In this document: positions 28,683 through 36,500 of the stretch, piece after piece
How positions within the stretch are numbered: position 1 is the stretch's first letter
Layout: the number at the start of each line of letters is the position of its first letter
Source: Deltaproteobacteria bacterium
Lineage (GTDB): Bacteria; Myxococcota_A; UBA796; GCA-2862545
NCBI GenBank assembly: GCA_016938035.1
Contig: JAFGVK010000122.1
Coordinates: 1 to 64,000 of the forward strand
Length of the DNA: 64,000 bases
Direction of reading: 5' to 3'
Notes under the pieces: generated by a model
Seen by the model: only the letters and a program-made list of their open reading frames with translations
Databases searched by the model: none
What the model was told of the DNA's origin: nothing
Program-made: the position numbers and the translations under genes

Positions 28683-29867
28683 GTGCCCCGTCTCTCCAGC
28701 CGCGCGCTCGGATTCCAAGAGAGCGCCATCCGCAAGCTCGACAGCTACGTGGTGTCCCGCACCGACATCCTGTTCCACCGGATCAACATCGGCCAGCCCG
28801 ACGTGGCCACCCCGCCGCCGATCCTAGAGGCGATCCATCAGTGGAACCCACAGGTGCTGGCCTACGGGCCCTCGTCCGGGCTGCAGGAGGTCCGCGACGC
28901 CGTCGCCGCCTATCACTCCCGCTGGAGCCCAGGGCTGAGCGGCGCCCACGTCGCCATCACCGCGGGAGGCTCGGAGGCCTTCCTCTTCGCCGCGGTCGCC
29001 GCCTGCGATCCCGGCGACGACATCCTGGTGCTGGAGCCCTACTACACCAACTACTCGTCCCTCTCTGCCCTGGCGGGGGTGAACATCCGAGCGGTGCAGA
29101 CGCACCTCTCCAAGAACTTCGCCATCCCCTCCGACGAGGAGCTGGACGCGGCCCTGGCGCCAACCACCCGCGCGATCGCCTTCGCCAACCCCGGGAACCC
29201 AACGGGGGCGGTCTTCCCCCCGGCAGAGCTGGAGCGACTGCTCCACTGGGCGGTGCGCCACGACCTCTACGTCATCTCCGACGAGGTCTACCGGCGCATC
29301 TGGTTCGACTCCCCGCCGACCTCCGCCCTGGAGTACGACTTCGCTACCCACCACGTGATCTGCGTCGACTCCATGTCGAAGACCTGGTCGGCGTGCGGCC
29401 TCCGGGTGGGCTTCCTCATCTCGCGCAACCAGGGCCTGATGGAGCGGGTAGACCGCTTCGGCCAGGCTAGGCTCGGCCCCCAGCCCATGTCACAGGTCGC
29501 GACCATCGCGGCGCTGCAGCTCCCCGAGCGGTGGTACGAGGACACCAGGCTCCTCTACAAGCAGCGCATGGACGTGTTCTTGAAGGCCATCCGCAAGATC
29601 CCAGGCGTGAGCGCCTTCTCCCCCAAGGGCGCCTTCTACACCATGCTGGAGCTGCCGGTGGAGGACACCGAGGAATTCGCCCTGTTCCTGGCGCGTGACT
29701 TCGCCCACCAGGGCGAGAGCGTGATCGTCGCTCCCGCGGGCGGCTTCTACACCGTGCCGGAGCGCGGCAGGACCAAGGTCCGGGTGGCTGCGGTGCTGGA
29801 GGAGGCCCGGATGGTGCGCGCGGCGGAGCTGATCGGCATCGCGCTGGAGCAGTGGCGCAGCAGGTAG
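28683..29867 (+). CDS. Class I/II PLP-dependent aminotransferase (aspartate aminotransferase-like)
   Basis: 394 aa from GTG 28683, preceded by GGAGGAG. Fold-type I motifs in order: NIGQPDVATP, YGPSSGLQEVRDAVA, TAGGSEAFLFA (PLP phosphate loop), ANPGNPTGAVFPP, ISDEVYRRIWF (Asp binding the PLP nitrogen) and SMSKTWSACGLRVGFLI with the Schiff-base Lys in SMSKTWS, and a C-terminal Arg in GRTKVRVAAV. It moves an amino group between an amino acid and a 2-oxo acid; the substrate (Asp, Ala or aromatic) cannot be set from sequence alone. Alone in its transcription unit, with the SDR operon starting 101 bases later. Confidence 0.92.
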   Translation: MPRLSSRALGFQESAIRKLDSYVVSRTDILFHRINIGQPDVATPPPILEAIHQWNPQVLAYGPSSGLQEVRDAVAAYHSRWSPGLSGAHVAITAGGSEAFLFAAVAACDPGDDILVLEPYYTNYSSLSALAGVNIRAVQTHLSKNFAIPSDEELDAALAPTTRAIAFANPGNPTGAVFPPAELERLLHWAVRHDLYVISDEVYRRIWFDSPPTSALEYDFATHHVICVDSMSKTWSACGLRVGFLISRNQGLMERVDRFGQARLGPQPMSQVATIAALQLPERWYEDTRLLYKQRMDVFLKAIRKIPGVSAFSPKGAFYTMLELPVEDTEEFALFLARDFAHQGESVIVAPAGGFYTVPERGRTKVRVAAVLEEARMVRAAELIGIALEQWRSR

Positions 29868-29968
29868 CCTGAGGTGCGCGGGGGCTCGGCGCCTCGCCGC
29901 ACCCTCGGAGGATCGGCTATTCTGGTCCGCGACCTGCGGACCCAATCCGCAGACACCAGGAGCAGGGG

Positions 29969-30754
29969 ATGAGAGAGCTAGCGGGCAGGTGGGCCCTGAT
30001 CACCGGCGCCTCCGCGGGGCTAGGGGCCGCCTTCGCCACCCTGCTCGCCGAGCGCGGGGTGAACCTGGTCCTGGTGGCCAGGCGGGAGGAGCGGCTGCAG
30101 GCCCTCGCCGCGCGCCTGCGGTCCGAGCGGGGGGTGGAGGTGCGGGTCTTCGCGCAAGACCTCGCCGCGCCGGGGGGCCCGGAGGCGCTCTACGCGGCGG
30201 TGACCGGTGCGGAAATCGCGGTGGACCTCCTGATCAACAACGCGGGCTTCGGCCTGGAGGCTCCCGACCTGAGCCTCGCCTGGGAGGACCTCTCCCGGAT
30301 GCTGGACCTCAACGTGGGGGCGGTGATGCTGCTCACCAGGCTGTTCGGGGCCGACATGGTGGGCAGAGGCTTCGGCAGGGTGCTCCAGGTCTCCTCGATC
30401 GCTGCGGCGCAGCCCACCCCCGGCTACGCGGCCTATGCCGCAACCAAGGCCTTCGTCCTCCACTACTCCGAGGCCCTCAACCACGAGCTCTCTGGGACCG
30501 GGGTGCGCGTCACCACCCTGTGCCCTGGGGTGACAGACACGGAGTTCTTCCAGGTCTCTGGGCAGGCGCTGGGACGCTACCAGCGCGCCGCAATGATGCC
30601 GGCGCGCGACGTGGCGATGACCGGCCTGCGCGCGATGACGCGCGGGCAGGCCTCGGTGACGCCCGGGCTGCTCAACAAGATCTCCTCCGCCCTCGTGCGG
30701 CTGCTCCCCCGCCCCCTCGCCGCGGCCCTGGTCTCGGCGATCCTGCGCTTCTAG
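29969..30754 (+). CDS. Short-chain dehydrogenase/reductase
   Basis: 261 aa. NADP(H)-binding TGASAGLGAAFA at residues 13-24 with a basic ARREERL after strand 2, which favours NADPH; NNAGFG; catalytic Ser in QVSSIAA and YAAYAATKAF (Tyr-x3-Lys). The C-terminal about 50 residues are hydrophobic (SALVRLLPRPLAAALVSAILRF), typical of the DltE/YqjQ-type SDRs that act on acyl or lipid substrates near the membrane. AGGAGCAGGGG precedes the ATG. The next gene starts 8 bases later, so it heads an operon ending in radA. Confidence 0.92.
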   Translation: MRELAGRWALITGASAGLGAAFATLLAERGVNLVLVARREERLQALAARLRSERGVEVRVFAQDLAAPGGPEALYAAVTGAEIAVDLLINNAGFGLEAPDLSLAWEDLSRMLDLNVGAVMLLTRLFGADMVGRGFGRVLQVSSIAAAQPTPGYAAYAATKAFVLHYSEALNHELSGTGVRVTTLCPGVTDTEFFQVSGQALGRYQRAAMMPARDVAMTGLRAMTRGQASVTPGLLNKISSALVRLLPRPLAAALVSAILRF

Positions 30755-30762
30755 GGGGCGCC

Positions 30763-31239
30763 GTGCTCCACGAGACCGATCACTGGGTGATGCCGCTCCC
30801 GCGCGATCAGGTGCTCCCCACCCTGCTCTCAGATCAGGTACAGCTCGCCCTGGCCCATTTGCGGGAGGACGTGCTGGAGGCGCGGCTGGAGCGGCTCCCC
30901 GCGGCGGAGGGCGAGCAGCGCTTCGTCATCCACCTGCGCTCCTACGGCCGCACCCCCACCGGCAAGATCGACCGCGGCCAGACCGTCCGCTCCTCCACCC
31001 ACAACCACTGGCGCGGAGACACCCTCGCCTGGCGCTGGGAGGGCCACAGGAGGGTGCTGGTCAGCGGTCACCTCAGGGTGGAGAGAGAGGGCGCCCAAAC
31101 CAGGTTCACCTCCCGCCGCGAGGTGGAGGTGCCGGTACCGGTGGTGGGCAGGGCGATCGAGCGGCTGGTGCTGAGAGAGCTCTCGCGTGACGAGCCCAAG
31201 TGGCGAGAGATGCTGGCCGATCAGCTTGGGCTCCGCTGA
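30763..31239 (+). CDS. DUF2505-like (START/SRPBCC-type) protein
   Basis: 158 aa from GTG 30763, just 8 bases after the SDR stop, with GGGGG as a weak Shine-Dalgarno. The sequence reads as a helix-grip fold: an N-terminal PLPRDQVLPTLLSDQ, several beta strands, and a C-terminal amphipathic helix after VEVPVPVVGRAIERLV, which resembles the VPLVGGKIE motif of DUF2505 proteins. Such proteins bind hydrophobic ligands in a cavity. Paired with an SDR, it may hold a lipid-like substrate; that is inference. The stop overlaps the radA ATG by one base. Confidence 0.7.
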   Translation: MLHETDHWVMPLPRDQVLPTLLSDQVQLALAHLREDVLEARLERLPAAEGEQRFVIHLRSYGRTPTGKIDRGQTVRSSTHNHWRGDTLAWRWEGHRRVLVSGHLRVEREGAQTRFTSRREVEVPVPVVGRAIERLVLRELSRDEPKWREMLADQLGLR

Positions 31240-32603
31240 TGGCCCGCGCCAAGGTGGTCTGGCGCTGCGCCTCCTGCGGCCACAGCCAGAGCAAGTGGGC
31301 CGGCAGGTGCCCCCAGTGCGGCGAGTGGAACAGCCTGGAGGAGGGCGCCGAGCAGGTGGCTGCCCCGCCCAGCGCGACCCGCAGCGCCCCCGTCGCCCTC
31401 AGCGACGTGCCGCTCGAGAGCGGGGGGGAAGTCCGGATGCGCACGGGCATCCAGGAGCTGGACACCCCGCTGGGAGGCGGGGTGGTGGCGGGGAGCCTGG
31501 TGCTGCTCGGGGGGGATCCCGGCATCGGCAAGTCGACCCTGCTGCTGATGGCGCTCGACCGCTTCGCCCGCAGGGGCCTCCCGGCCCTCTACGTCACCGG
31601 CGAGGAGTCCGCGGCGCAGGTGCGGCTGCGCGCCGAGCGGCTGGGGATGATCGGCAGCTCGATGCTGGTGCTGGCCGAGACCGACTTTGAGGCGGTCGAC
31701 GCGGTGGTGCGCGCGCAGCGCCCGGTGGTGGCGGTGGTGGACTCGGTGCAGACCCTGTCACTCCCAGGGGTGGGCAGCGCCCCCGGCTCCGTGGCGCAGG
31801 TGCGCGAGGTGGCCCACCGGGCGATGCTCCTCGCCAAGAGCACCGGCACCGCGATCTTCCTGGTGGGCCACATCAACAAGTCGGGGGAGATCGCCGGCCC
31901 CAAGGTGCTGGAGCACCTGGTGGACGCGGTGCTCAACTTCGAGGGCGACGGCTCCTCCACCCTCCGCATCCTGCGGGCGGGCAAGAACCGCTTCGGTGCC
32001 AGCGGGGAGCTTGGGGTCTTTGAGATGGGAGACACCGGCCTGATCGAGGTGCCAGACGCCTCCGCCAGGCTGCTGCAGGAGCGGGTGAAGGGGGCCGCGG
32101 GGACGGTGGTGGTCGCCGCGATGGAGGGGACGCGCCCCCTGCTCGCCGAGGTGCAGGCCCTGGTGGGGCGCCCAGGCCCGCAGACCCCCGGCCGGACCTG
32201 CGTAGGGGTAGACCGGCAGCGGGTGATCATGCTGGCGGCGGTGCTGGAGAAGGCCGGCCTCACCCTCTACGATCGCGACATCTTCGTGAACGCAGTGGGC
32301 GGGGTGCGCCTCGACGAGCCCTCCGCCGACCTGGGCATCGCGGTGGCGATCGCGTCCTCGCTGCTGGACCGGCCCCTGCCCCCCGACCTTCTGGTCTTCG
32401 GCGAGCTGGGCCTGGTGGGAGAGGTCCGCGGGGTGTCGCGCCCGGAGGCTAGGCTGCGCGAGGCCGCGCGCCACGGCTTCACCAGGGTCATCGCCCCCCA
32501 CAGCGCGGGGCGCGCCTGTCCGCCCGGCCTCGAGCTGATCGGGGTGCACAGCATCGGCGAGGTGATCGCGCACCTCGGCGGGCCTGAGCAGCGCCGCCGG
32601 TAG
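31239..32603 (+). CDS. radA: DNA repair protein RadA
   Basis: 454 aa. ATG 31239 overlaps the previous stop (TGATG), so translation is coupled; a longer frame from 31200 would add non-family residues. The N-terminal C4 zinc finger (C.SCGHSQSKWAGRCPQC) is intact, followed by the RecA-like ATPase with Walker A GGDPGIGKST, the RadA-specific KNRFG motif, and the C-terminal Lon-like domain (VNAVGGVRLDEPSADL, FGELGLVGEVRGV). RadA drives branch migration in recombination. Its place after an SDR and DUF2505 gene is probably chance of operon packing. Confidence 0.97.
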   Translation: MARAKVVWRCASCGHSQSKWAGRCPQCGEWNSLEEGAEQVAAPPSATRSAPVALSDVPLESGGEVRMRTGIQELDTPLGGGVVAGSLVLLGGDPGIGKSTLLLMALDRFARRGLPALYVTGEESAAQVRLRAERLGMIGSSMLVLAETDFEAVDAVVRAQRPVVAVVDSVQTLSLPGVGSAPGSVAQVREVAHRAMLLAKSTGTAIFLVGHINKSGEIAGPKVLEHLVDAVLNFEGDGSSTLRILRAGKNRFGASGELGVFEMGDTGLIEVPDASARLLQERVKGAAGTVVVAAMEGTRPLLAEVQALVGRPGPQTPGRTCVGVDRQRVIMLAAVLEKAGLTLYDRDIFVNAVGGVRLDEPSADLGIAVAIASSLLDRPLPPDLLVFGELGLVGEVRGVSRPEARLREAARHGFTRVIAPHSAGRACPPGLELIGVHSIGEVIAHLGGPEQRRR

Positions 32604-32687
32604 CCGAAATCACACTCCTCTGATCAGGGCGTCTCGGCCGCTCTTTCAGCGCATCATCGCGTAGACAGGGCGGGTGCGAAGGTGACA

Positions 32688-32707
32688 GTGAATGACGGCT
32701 CATTCAC
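32688..32707. promoter_or_regulatory. FadR-like palindromic operator before the acyl-CoA dehydrogenase
   Basis: GTGAATGA and TCATTCAC are perfect 8-bp arms separated by CGGC, 44 bases before the ATG at 32752. The inner arms (TGAATGA, 4 bases, TCATTCA) have the same sequence and spacing as the operator of the Bacillus TetR-family FadR, which is released by long-chain acyl-CoA. An AT-richer stretch follows. A promoter is likely nearby but no clean -35/-10 pair is evident. Confidence 0.7.
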
Positions 32708-32751
32708 ACTGCACTATCTCTCAAGTGATCAACCCTCCCGGAGGTTCTCCC

Positions 32752-34560
32752 ATGTCCGCGACCGAGTTCCGCGCTTCCCTTGACGACATGCGCTTCGTCC
32801 TCTTCCAGCAGCTCAAGATCCAGGAGGCCCTCGCGGGCTTCGAGGTGTATGAAGACTTCGATCAGGACGTGTACGACGCCACCCTGATGGAGGCCCAGAA
32901 GATCTGCGAGGAGGTGCTGCACCCGATCAACATCGCGGGCGACAAGGAAAAGGCGCAGTTCGTGGACGGCGGCGTGGTCACCCCCAAGGGCTACAAGGAG
33001 GCGTGGAACCTCTGCGCAGAGGGCGGCTGGATCGGCGTGTCGGCGCCCCAGGAGTTCGGCGGCATCGGCCTCCCCAACGCCCTCGGCCTCGCGGTCAACG
33101 AGATGTTCTCAGGCTCCGCTGAGGCCTTCTCGATCTACATGGGCCTCACCGGTGGCGCCGCGCGCGACATCCTCGCCTTCGGCACCGACGAGCAGAAGGC
33201 CACCTACCTCGAGAAGCTGTTCACCGGGCAGTGGGCGGGCACCATGCTCCTCACCGAGGCTGGCGCCGGCTCCGCGGTGGGCGACAACCGCACCAAGGCC
33301 GTCCCCTCCGGCCGCCCTGGCGTCTACCACCTCGAAGGCGAGAAGATCTTCATCTCCGGCGGTGACAGCGACCTCGCCGAGAACATCATCCACCTCGCCC
33401 TCGCCCGCACCCCCGGCGCCCCGGCGGGCACCAAGGGCCTGTCCCTGTTCATCGTGCCCAAGTTCCTGGTGAGCGAGGACGGCGAGCTTGGCGAGCGCAA
33501 CGACATCCACGTGGTGGGTATCGAGCACAAGCTCGGCATCAACGGCTCCGCGACCTGCACCCTCGCCCTCGGCGCGAACGGCCCCTGCGAGGGGTACCTG
33601 CTCGGGGAAGAGTTCAAGGGCATGAAGCTCATGTTCCACATGATGAACGAGGCCCGCATCGGGGTGGGCGCCCAGGGCGTCGCCGCGGCGGACGCGGCCT
33701 ACCAGTACGCCCGCTCCTTCGCGGTGGAGCGCATCCAGGGCCCCGATCTGGACGACATCGCGAACCCCGAGTCCAGGTCGGTGGAGATCGTCCGCCACCC
33801 GGACGTGCGCCGCAACCTGATGACCCTCAAGGTCATGTCCGAGACCATGCGCTCGCTCCTGTACCGCCTCGCCTACCTCATGGACGTGTCGCTCCACGAG
33901 ACCGACGAGAAGGCGAAGAAGAAGGCCGAGGGCCGCGTCGATCTGCTGGTGCCGGTGCTCAAGGCCCACTGCTCCGACAAGGGCTTCGAGATGGCCTCCC
34001 TGGCGGTGCAGGTGTTCGGCGGCTACGGCTACACCACCGAGTACCCGGTGGAGCAGCTGCTCCGCGACGCGCGCATCTCCGCGATCTACGAGGGCACCAA
34101 CGGTATCCAGGCGATGGACCTGCTCGGCCGCAAGCTCCGCATCAAGAACGGCCTGCTGTTCATGGACTGGGTCCAGGACGCGCAGAAGTTCGTCAAGAAG
34201 GCCAAGGAGGCCGGCTTCGACGAGGCCGACGACGTGGGGAAGGCGGTCGGCCACCTGGGCGCCACCGCGATGTACCTGGGCCAGCTCGCGATGAAGAAGC
34301 AGCTCAAGCTCGCCTTCCTCCAGGCCAGCCCCTTCCTGACCATGTTCGGCACGGTGCTCCTCGGCATCGAGGCCCTGGAGCAGGCGGTGGTGGCCAAGGA
34401 GCTGATGGAGACCGAGGGCGAGACGCCGCTGCTAAAGGGCAAGCTGCTCAACCTGCGCTTCTACACCCGCAACATCCTCCCCGGCGCGGTGGCGATGGGC
34501 AAGTCCATCCAGTCCGGCGACGACTCGGCCCTCGACGCGTCGCTCTGGCCGCTCGCGTAG
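32752..34560 (+). CDS. Acyl-CoA dehydrogenase, large (about 600-aa) type
   Basis: 602 aa from ATG 32752 with GGAGG 8 bases ahead. It has the standard three-part ACAD fold plus the C-terminal extension of the large type (DmdC/AidB-like size): QEFGGIGLPN, TEAGAGSAVGDNRT (FAD/substrate loop), GEKIFISGGD, ARIGVGAQGVA, and catalytic Glu in ISAIYEGTNGIQAMDLLGRK, followed by about 120 extra residues. These oxidise acyl-CoA to 2-enoyl-CoA and pass electrons to ETF. DmdC-like activity (3-methylmercaptopropionyl-CoA) cannot be told from long-chain acyl-CoA. A FadR-like palindrome upstream points to fatty-acid-responsive control; a stem-loop follows the gene. Confidence 0.93.
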   Translation: MSATEFRASLDDMRFVLFQQLKIQEALAGFEVYEDFDQDVYDATLMEAQKICEEVLHPINIAGDKEKAQFVDGGVVTPKGYKEAWNLCAEGGWIGVSAPQEFGGIGLPNALGLAVNEMFSGSAEAFSIYMGLTGGAARDILAFGTDEQKATYLEKLFTGQWAGTMLLTEAGAGSAVGDNRTKAVPSGRPGVYHLEGEKIFISGGDSDLAENIIHLALARTPGAPAGTKGLSLFIVPKFLVSEDGELGERNDIHVVGIEHKLGINGSATCTLALGANGPCEGYLLGEEFKGMKLMFHMMNEARIGVGAQGVAAADAAYQYARSFAVERIQGPDLDDIANPESRSVEIVRHPDVRRNLMTLKVMSETMRSLLYRLAYLMDVSLHETDEKAKKKAEGRVDLLVPVLKAHCSDKGFEMASLAVQVFGGYGYTTEYPVEQLLRDARISAIYEGTNGIQAMDLLGRKLRIKNGLLFMDWVQDAQKFVKKAKEAGFDEADDVGKAVGHLGATAMYLGQLAMKKQLKLAFLQASPFLTMFGTVLLGIEALEQAVVAKELMETEGETPLLKGKLLNLRFYTRNILPGAVAMGKSIQSGDDSALDASLWPLA

Positions 34561-34580
34561 GCAGCGCCTCGCGCTCACTG

Positions 34581-34605
34581 GAGGCGTCCCCTGGTGGGGC
34601 GCCTC
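34581..34605 (+). terminator. Stem-loop after the acyl-CoA dehydrogenase
   Basis: GAGGCGTCCC and GGGGCGCCTC form a 10-bp stem with one G-T pair and the loop CTGGT, 20 bases after the stop. The trailing bases are only GCGTTATG, so it is a weak or Rho-aided terminator. Confidence 0.55.
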
Positions 34606-34632
34606 GCGTTATGTCTGGGCCCTGGAGCGACG

Positions 34633-35340
34633 ATGAAGCGTCTGATCACACTCTCCATCGGGCTCGCGGCGCTCACCGGCTGCGAGCCCACCCAGGCGGT
34701 GCTCTACAACGAGGACTACGCCCTGGCCTTCGCTGGCGAGGGCTGCGTGGTGGCGGAGGGTCCCACCGCCTCCATCGCGGACGGCTTCACCCTCGAGGCC
34801 TGGATCAGGGTCGCAGAGGCCCCTGATCGGATGGGTATCCTGCGCCTGGGTGGCTCCGCCCTCTTGTGGATGGACGACGGTCGGGTGGGGCTGGGACGGA
34901 CCGATCAGCCCGACCAGACCGGGTGGATCGCGGAGGCGCAGCTCGCGGACGGGCGGCCCCACCACCTGGCGGTGAGCTGGAGCCTCTCCCACCAGGGCGC
35001 CTTCTACGTGGACGGGCTCCAGATCGGAGCGGGCGACGGGTGGCTCGCGGGCGAGAGCCTCGGGCAGGTCCACCTCGGCTGCAACGGCCCCGGTGCCGAC
35101 CCCTTCGTCGGCGTGCTGGACGAGGTCCGCGTCTCCGATCAGCCCCGATTTGGCGGTGATTTTCACCCCTCGAAGGTCCCGTACTCTGTCGACTCTGCGA
35201 CCCTGGCCCTGTGGCACATGGACGGAGGCGTCGGAGACTTCATCCTCGACTCAGCCGATCAGTTTCCCGGCACCGCCCACGGGGTCGCCTGGACCACCGG
35301 CCTGACCCGCGACAGCGAAGCCCCAGAAGGAGCCCCATGA
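34633..35340 (+). CDS. LamG/concanavalin-like domain lipoprotein
   Basis: 235 aa from ATG 34633 with GGAG ahead. MKRLITLSIGLAALTGC is a clear lipobox. Residues about 25-215 form one LamG-type jelly-roll: YALAFAGEGCVV, FTLEAWIRV, GRPHHLAVSWSL....FYVDGLQIGAG, FVGVLDEVRVSD and ATLALWHMDGG, as in Laminin_G_3 domains. It probably binds carbohydrate or surface polymer. The stop overlaps the next start by 4 bases (ATGA), so it is translationally coupled to the dehydrogenase, an odd pairing of a surface lipoprotein with a cytoplasmic enzyme. Confidence 0.85.
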   Translation: MKRLITLSIGLAALTGCEPTQAVLYNEDYALAFAGEGCVVAEGPTASIADGFTLEAWIRVAEAPDRMGILRLGGSALLWMDDGRVGLGRTDQPDQTGWIAEAQLADGRPHHLAVSWSLSHQGAFYVDGLQIGAGDGWLAGESLGQVHLGCNGPGADPFVGVLDEVRVSDQPRFGGDFHPSKVPYSVDSATLALWHMDGGVGDFILDSADQFPGTAHGVAWTTGLTRDSEAPEGAP

Positions 35341-36500
35341 GGCACAAGCCGCTTGACTTCTACGACATCGACGACCTCCTCACCGACGAGGATCGGCAGA
35401 TCCGGGACGCGGTGCGCGCCTGGGTGGACGGGAGGGTGCTCCCGATCATCGAGGATCACTTCCAGGCAGGCACCTTCCCGGCCCACCTGGTCCGCGAGAT
35501 GGGCGAGATGGGCTTCTTCGGCACTCAGCTCGAGGGCTACGGCTGCCCCGGCCTGTCCTACACCGCCTACGGGCTGATCTGCCAGGAGCTGGAGCGGGGC
35601 GACTCGGGCATCCGGTCCTTCGCCTCGGTGCAGAGCTCGCTGGTGATGTACCCCATCCACCGCTTCGGCTCCCCGGCACAGCGCGAGCGCTGGCTGCCCG
35701 GCCTCGCCAGCGGCGCGCTGATCGGCTGCTTCGGGCTCACCGAGCCGGATCACGGCTCCGACCCCGGCGCGATGATCACCAGGGCCGAGCACCGGGGCGA
35801 CCACTACCTGCTCCGCGGCGCCAAGATGTGGATCACCAACGGGTCGGTCGCCGACGTGGCGGTGGTGTGGGCCAAGCTGGACGGGGTGGTGCGGGGCTTC
35901 CTGGTGGAGCGGGGCACCGAGGGCTTCTCCGCCCCTGAGCTGAAGAACAAGCACTCCCTCCGCGCCTCGGTCACCTCCGAGCTGGTCTTCGACGAGGTGA
36001 GGGTCCCGCTAGAGAACATCCTCCCCGGGGTAGAGGGCCTCAAGGGCCCCCTCGCCTGCCTCACCTCGGCCAGGTACGGCATCTCCTGGGGCGCGCTGGG
36101 CGCAGCAGGAGCCTGCTTCGACGCCTCGCGGGAGTACAGCCTCACAAGGCACCAATTTGGGCGCCCCCTGGGCTCCTTCCAGCTGGTGCAGGCCAAGCTC
36201 GCGGGGATGCTCCGCGAGATCACCAAGGGGCAGCTGCTCTCCTGGCGGCTGGGACGCCTGATGGACGAGGGCCGCGCCAGACACGAGCAGGTCAGCCTGG
36301 CCAAGCTCAACAACGTGGACATCGCCCTGGACATCGCGCGGGTGTCCCGCGATCTGCACGGCGCCGCCGGCATCGTCTCGGACTTTCCGGTGATGCGCCA
36401 CATGGCGAACCTCGAGTCGGTGATCACCTACGAGGGCACCCACGACATCCACACCTTGGTCCTCGGCCGCTGGATCACGGGCATTCAGGCCTTCTCGTGA
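35337..36500 (+). CDS. Glutaryl-CoA dehydrogenase-like acyl-CoA dehydrogenase
   Basis: 387 aa from ATG 35337 (4-base overlap with the lipoprotein gene). GCDH hallmarks: DSGIRSFASVQSSLVMYPI, where the Arg matches the residue that holds the substrate carboxylate in glutaryl-CoA dehydrogenase; GCFGLTEPDHGSDP; catalytic Glu in ITYEGTHDIHTLVLGR; and ending TGIQAF. Glutaryl-CoA dehydrogenase oxidises and decarboxylates glutaryl-CoA to crotonyl-CoA in lysine/tryptophan breakdown. The next gene starts with a GTGA overlap, coupling it to a sensor kinase. I keep the symbol blank because non-decarboxylating relatives exist. Confidence 0.92.
   Translation: MRHKPLDFYDIDDLLTDEDRQIRDAVRAWVDGRVLPIIEDHFQAGTFPAHLVREMGEMGFFGTQLEGYGCPGLSYTAYGLICQELERGDSGIRSFASVQSSLVMYPIHRFGSPAQRERWLPGLASGALIGCFGLTEPDHGSDPGAMITRAEHRGDHYLLRGAKMWITNGSVADVAVVWAKLDGVVRGFLVERGTEGFSAPELKNKHSLRASVTSELVFDEVRVPLENILPGVEGLKGPLACLTSARYGISWGALGAAGACFDASREYSLTRHQFGRPLGSFQLVQAKLAGMLREITKGQLLSWRLGRLMDEGRARHEQVSLAKLNNVDIALDIARVSRDLHGAAGIVSDFPVMRHMANLESVITYEGTHDIHTLVLGRWITGIQAFS

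Noticed and set aside
28683-29867. Aminotransferase as part of the lipid pathway
   Set aside because: It is separate in position and strand context, and of a general AspB-like type.
29969-30754. SDR as a 3-ketosphinganine reductase serving the PKS-AOS
   Set aside because: It is over 10 kb away in an operon with radA and has no diagnostic motif; possible but unsupported.
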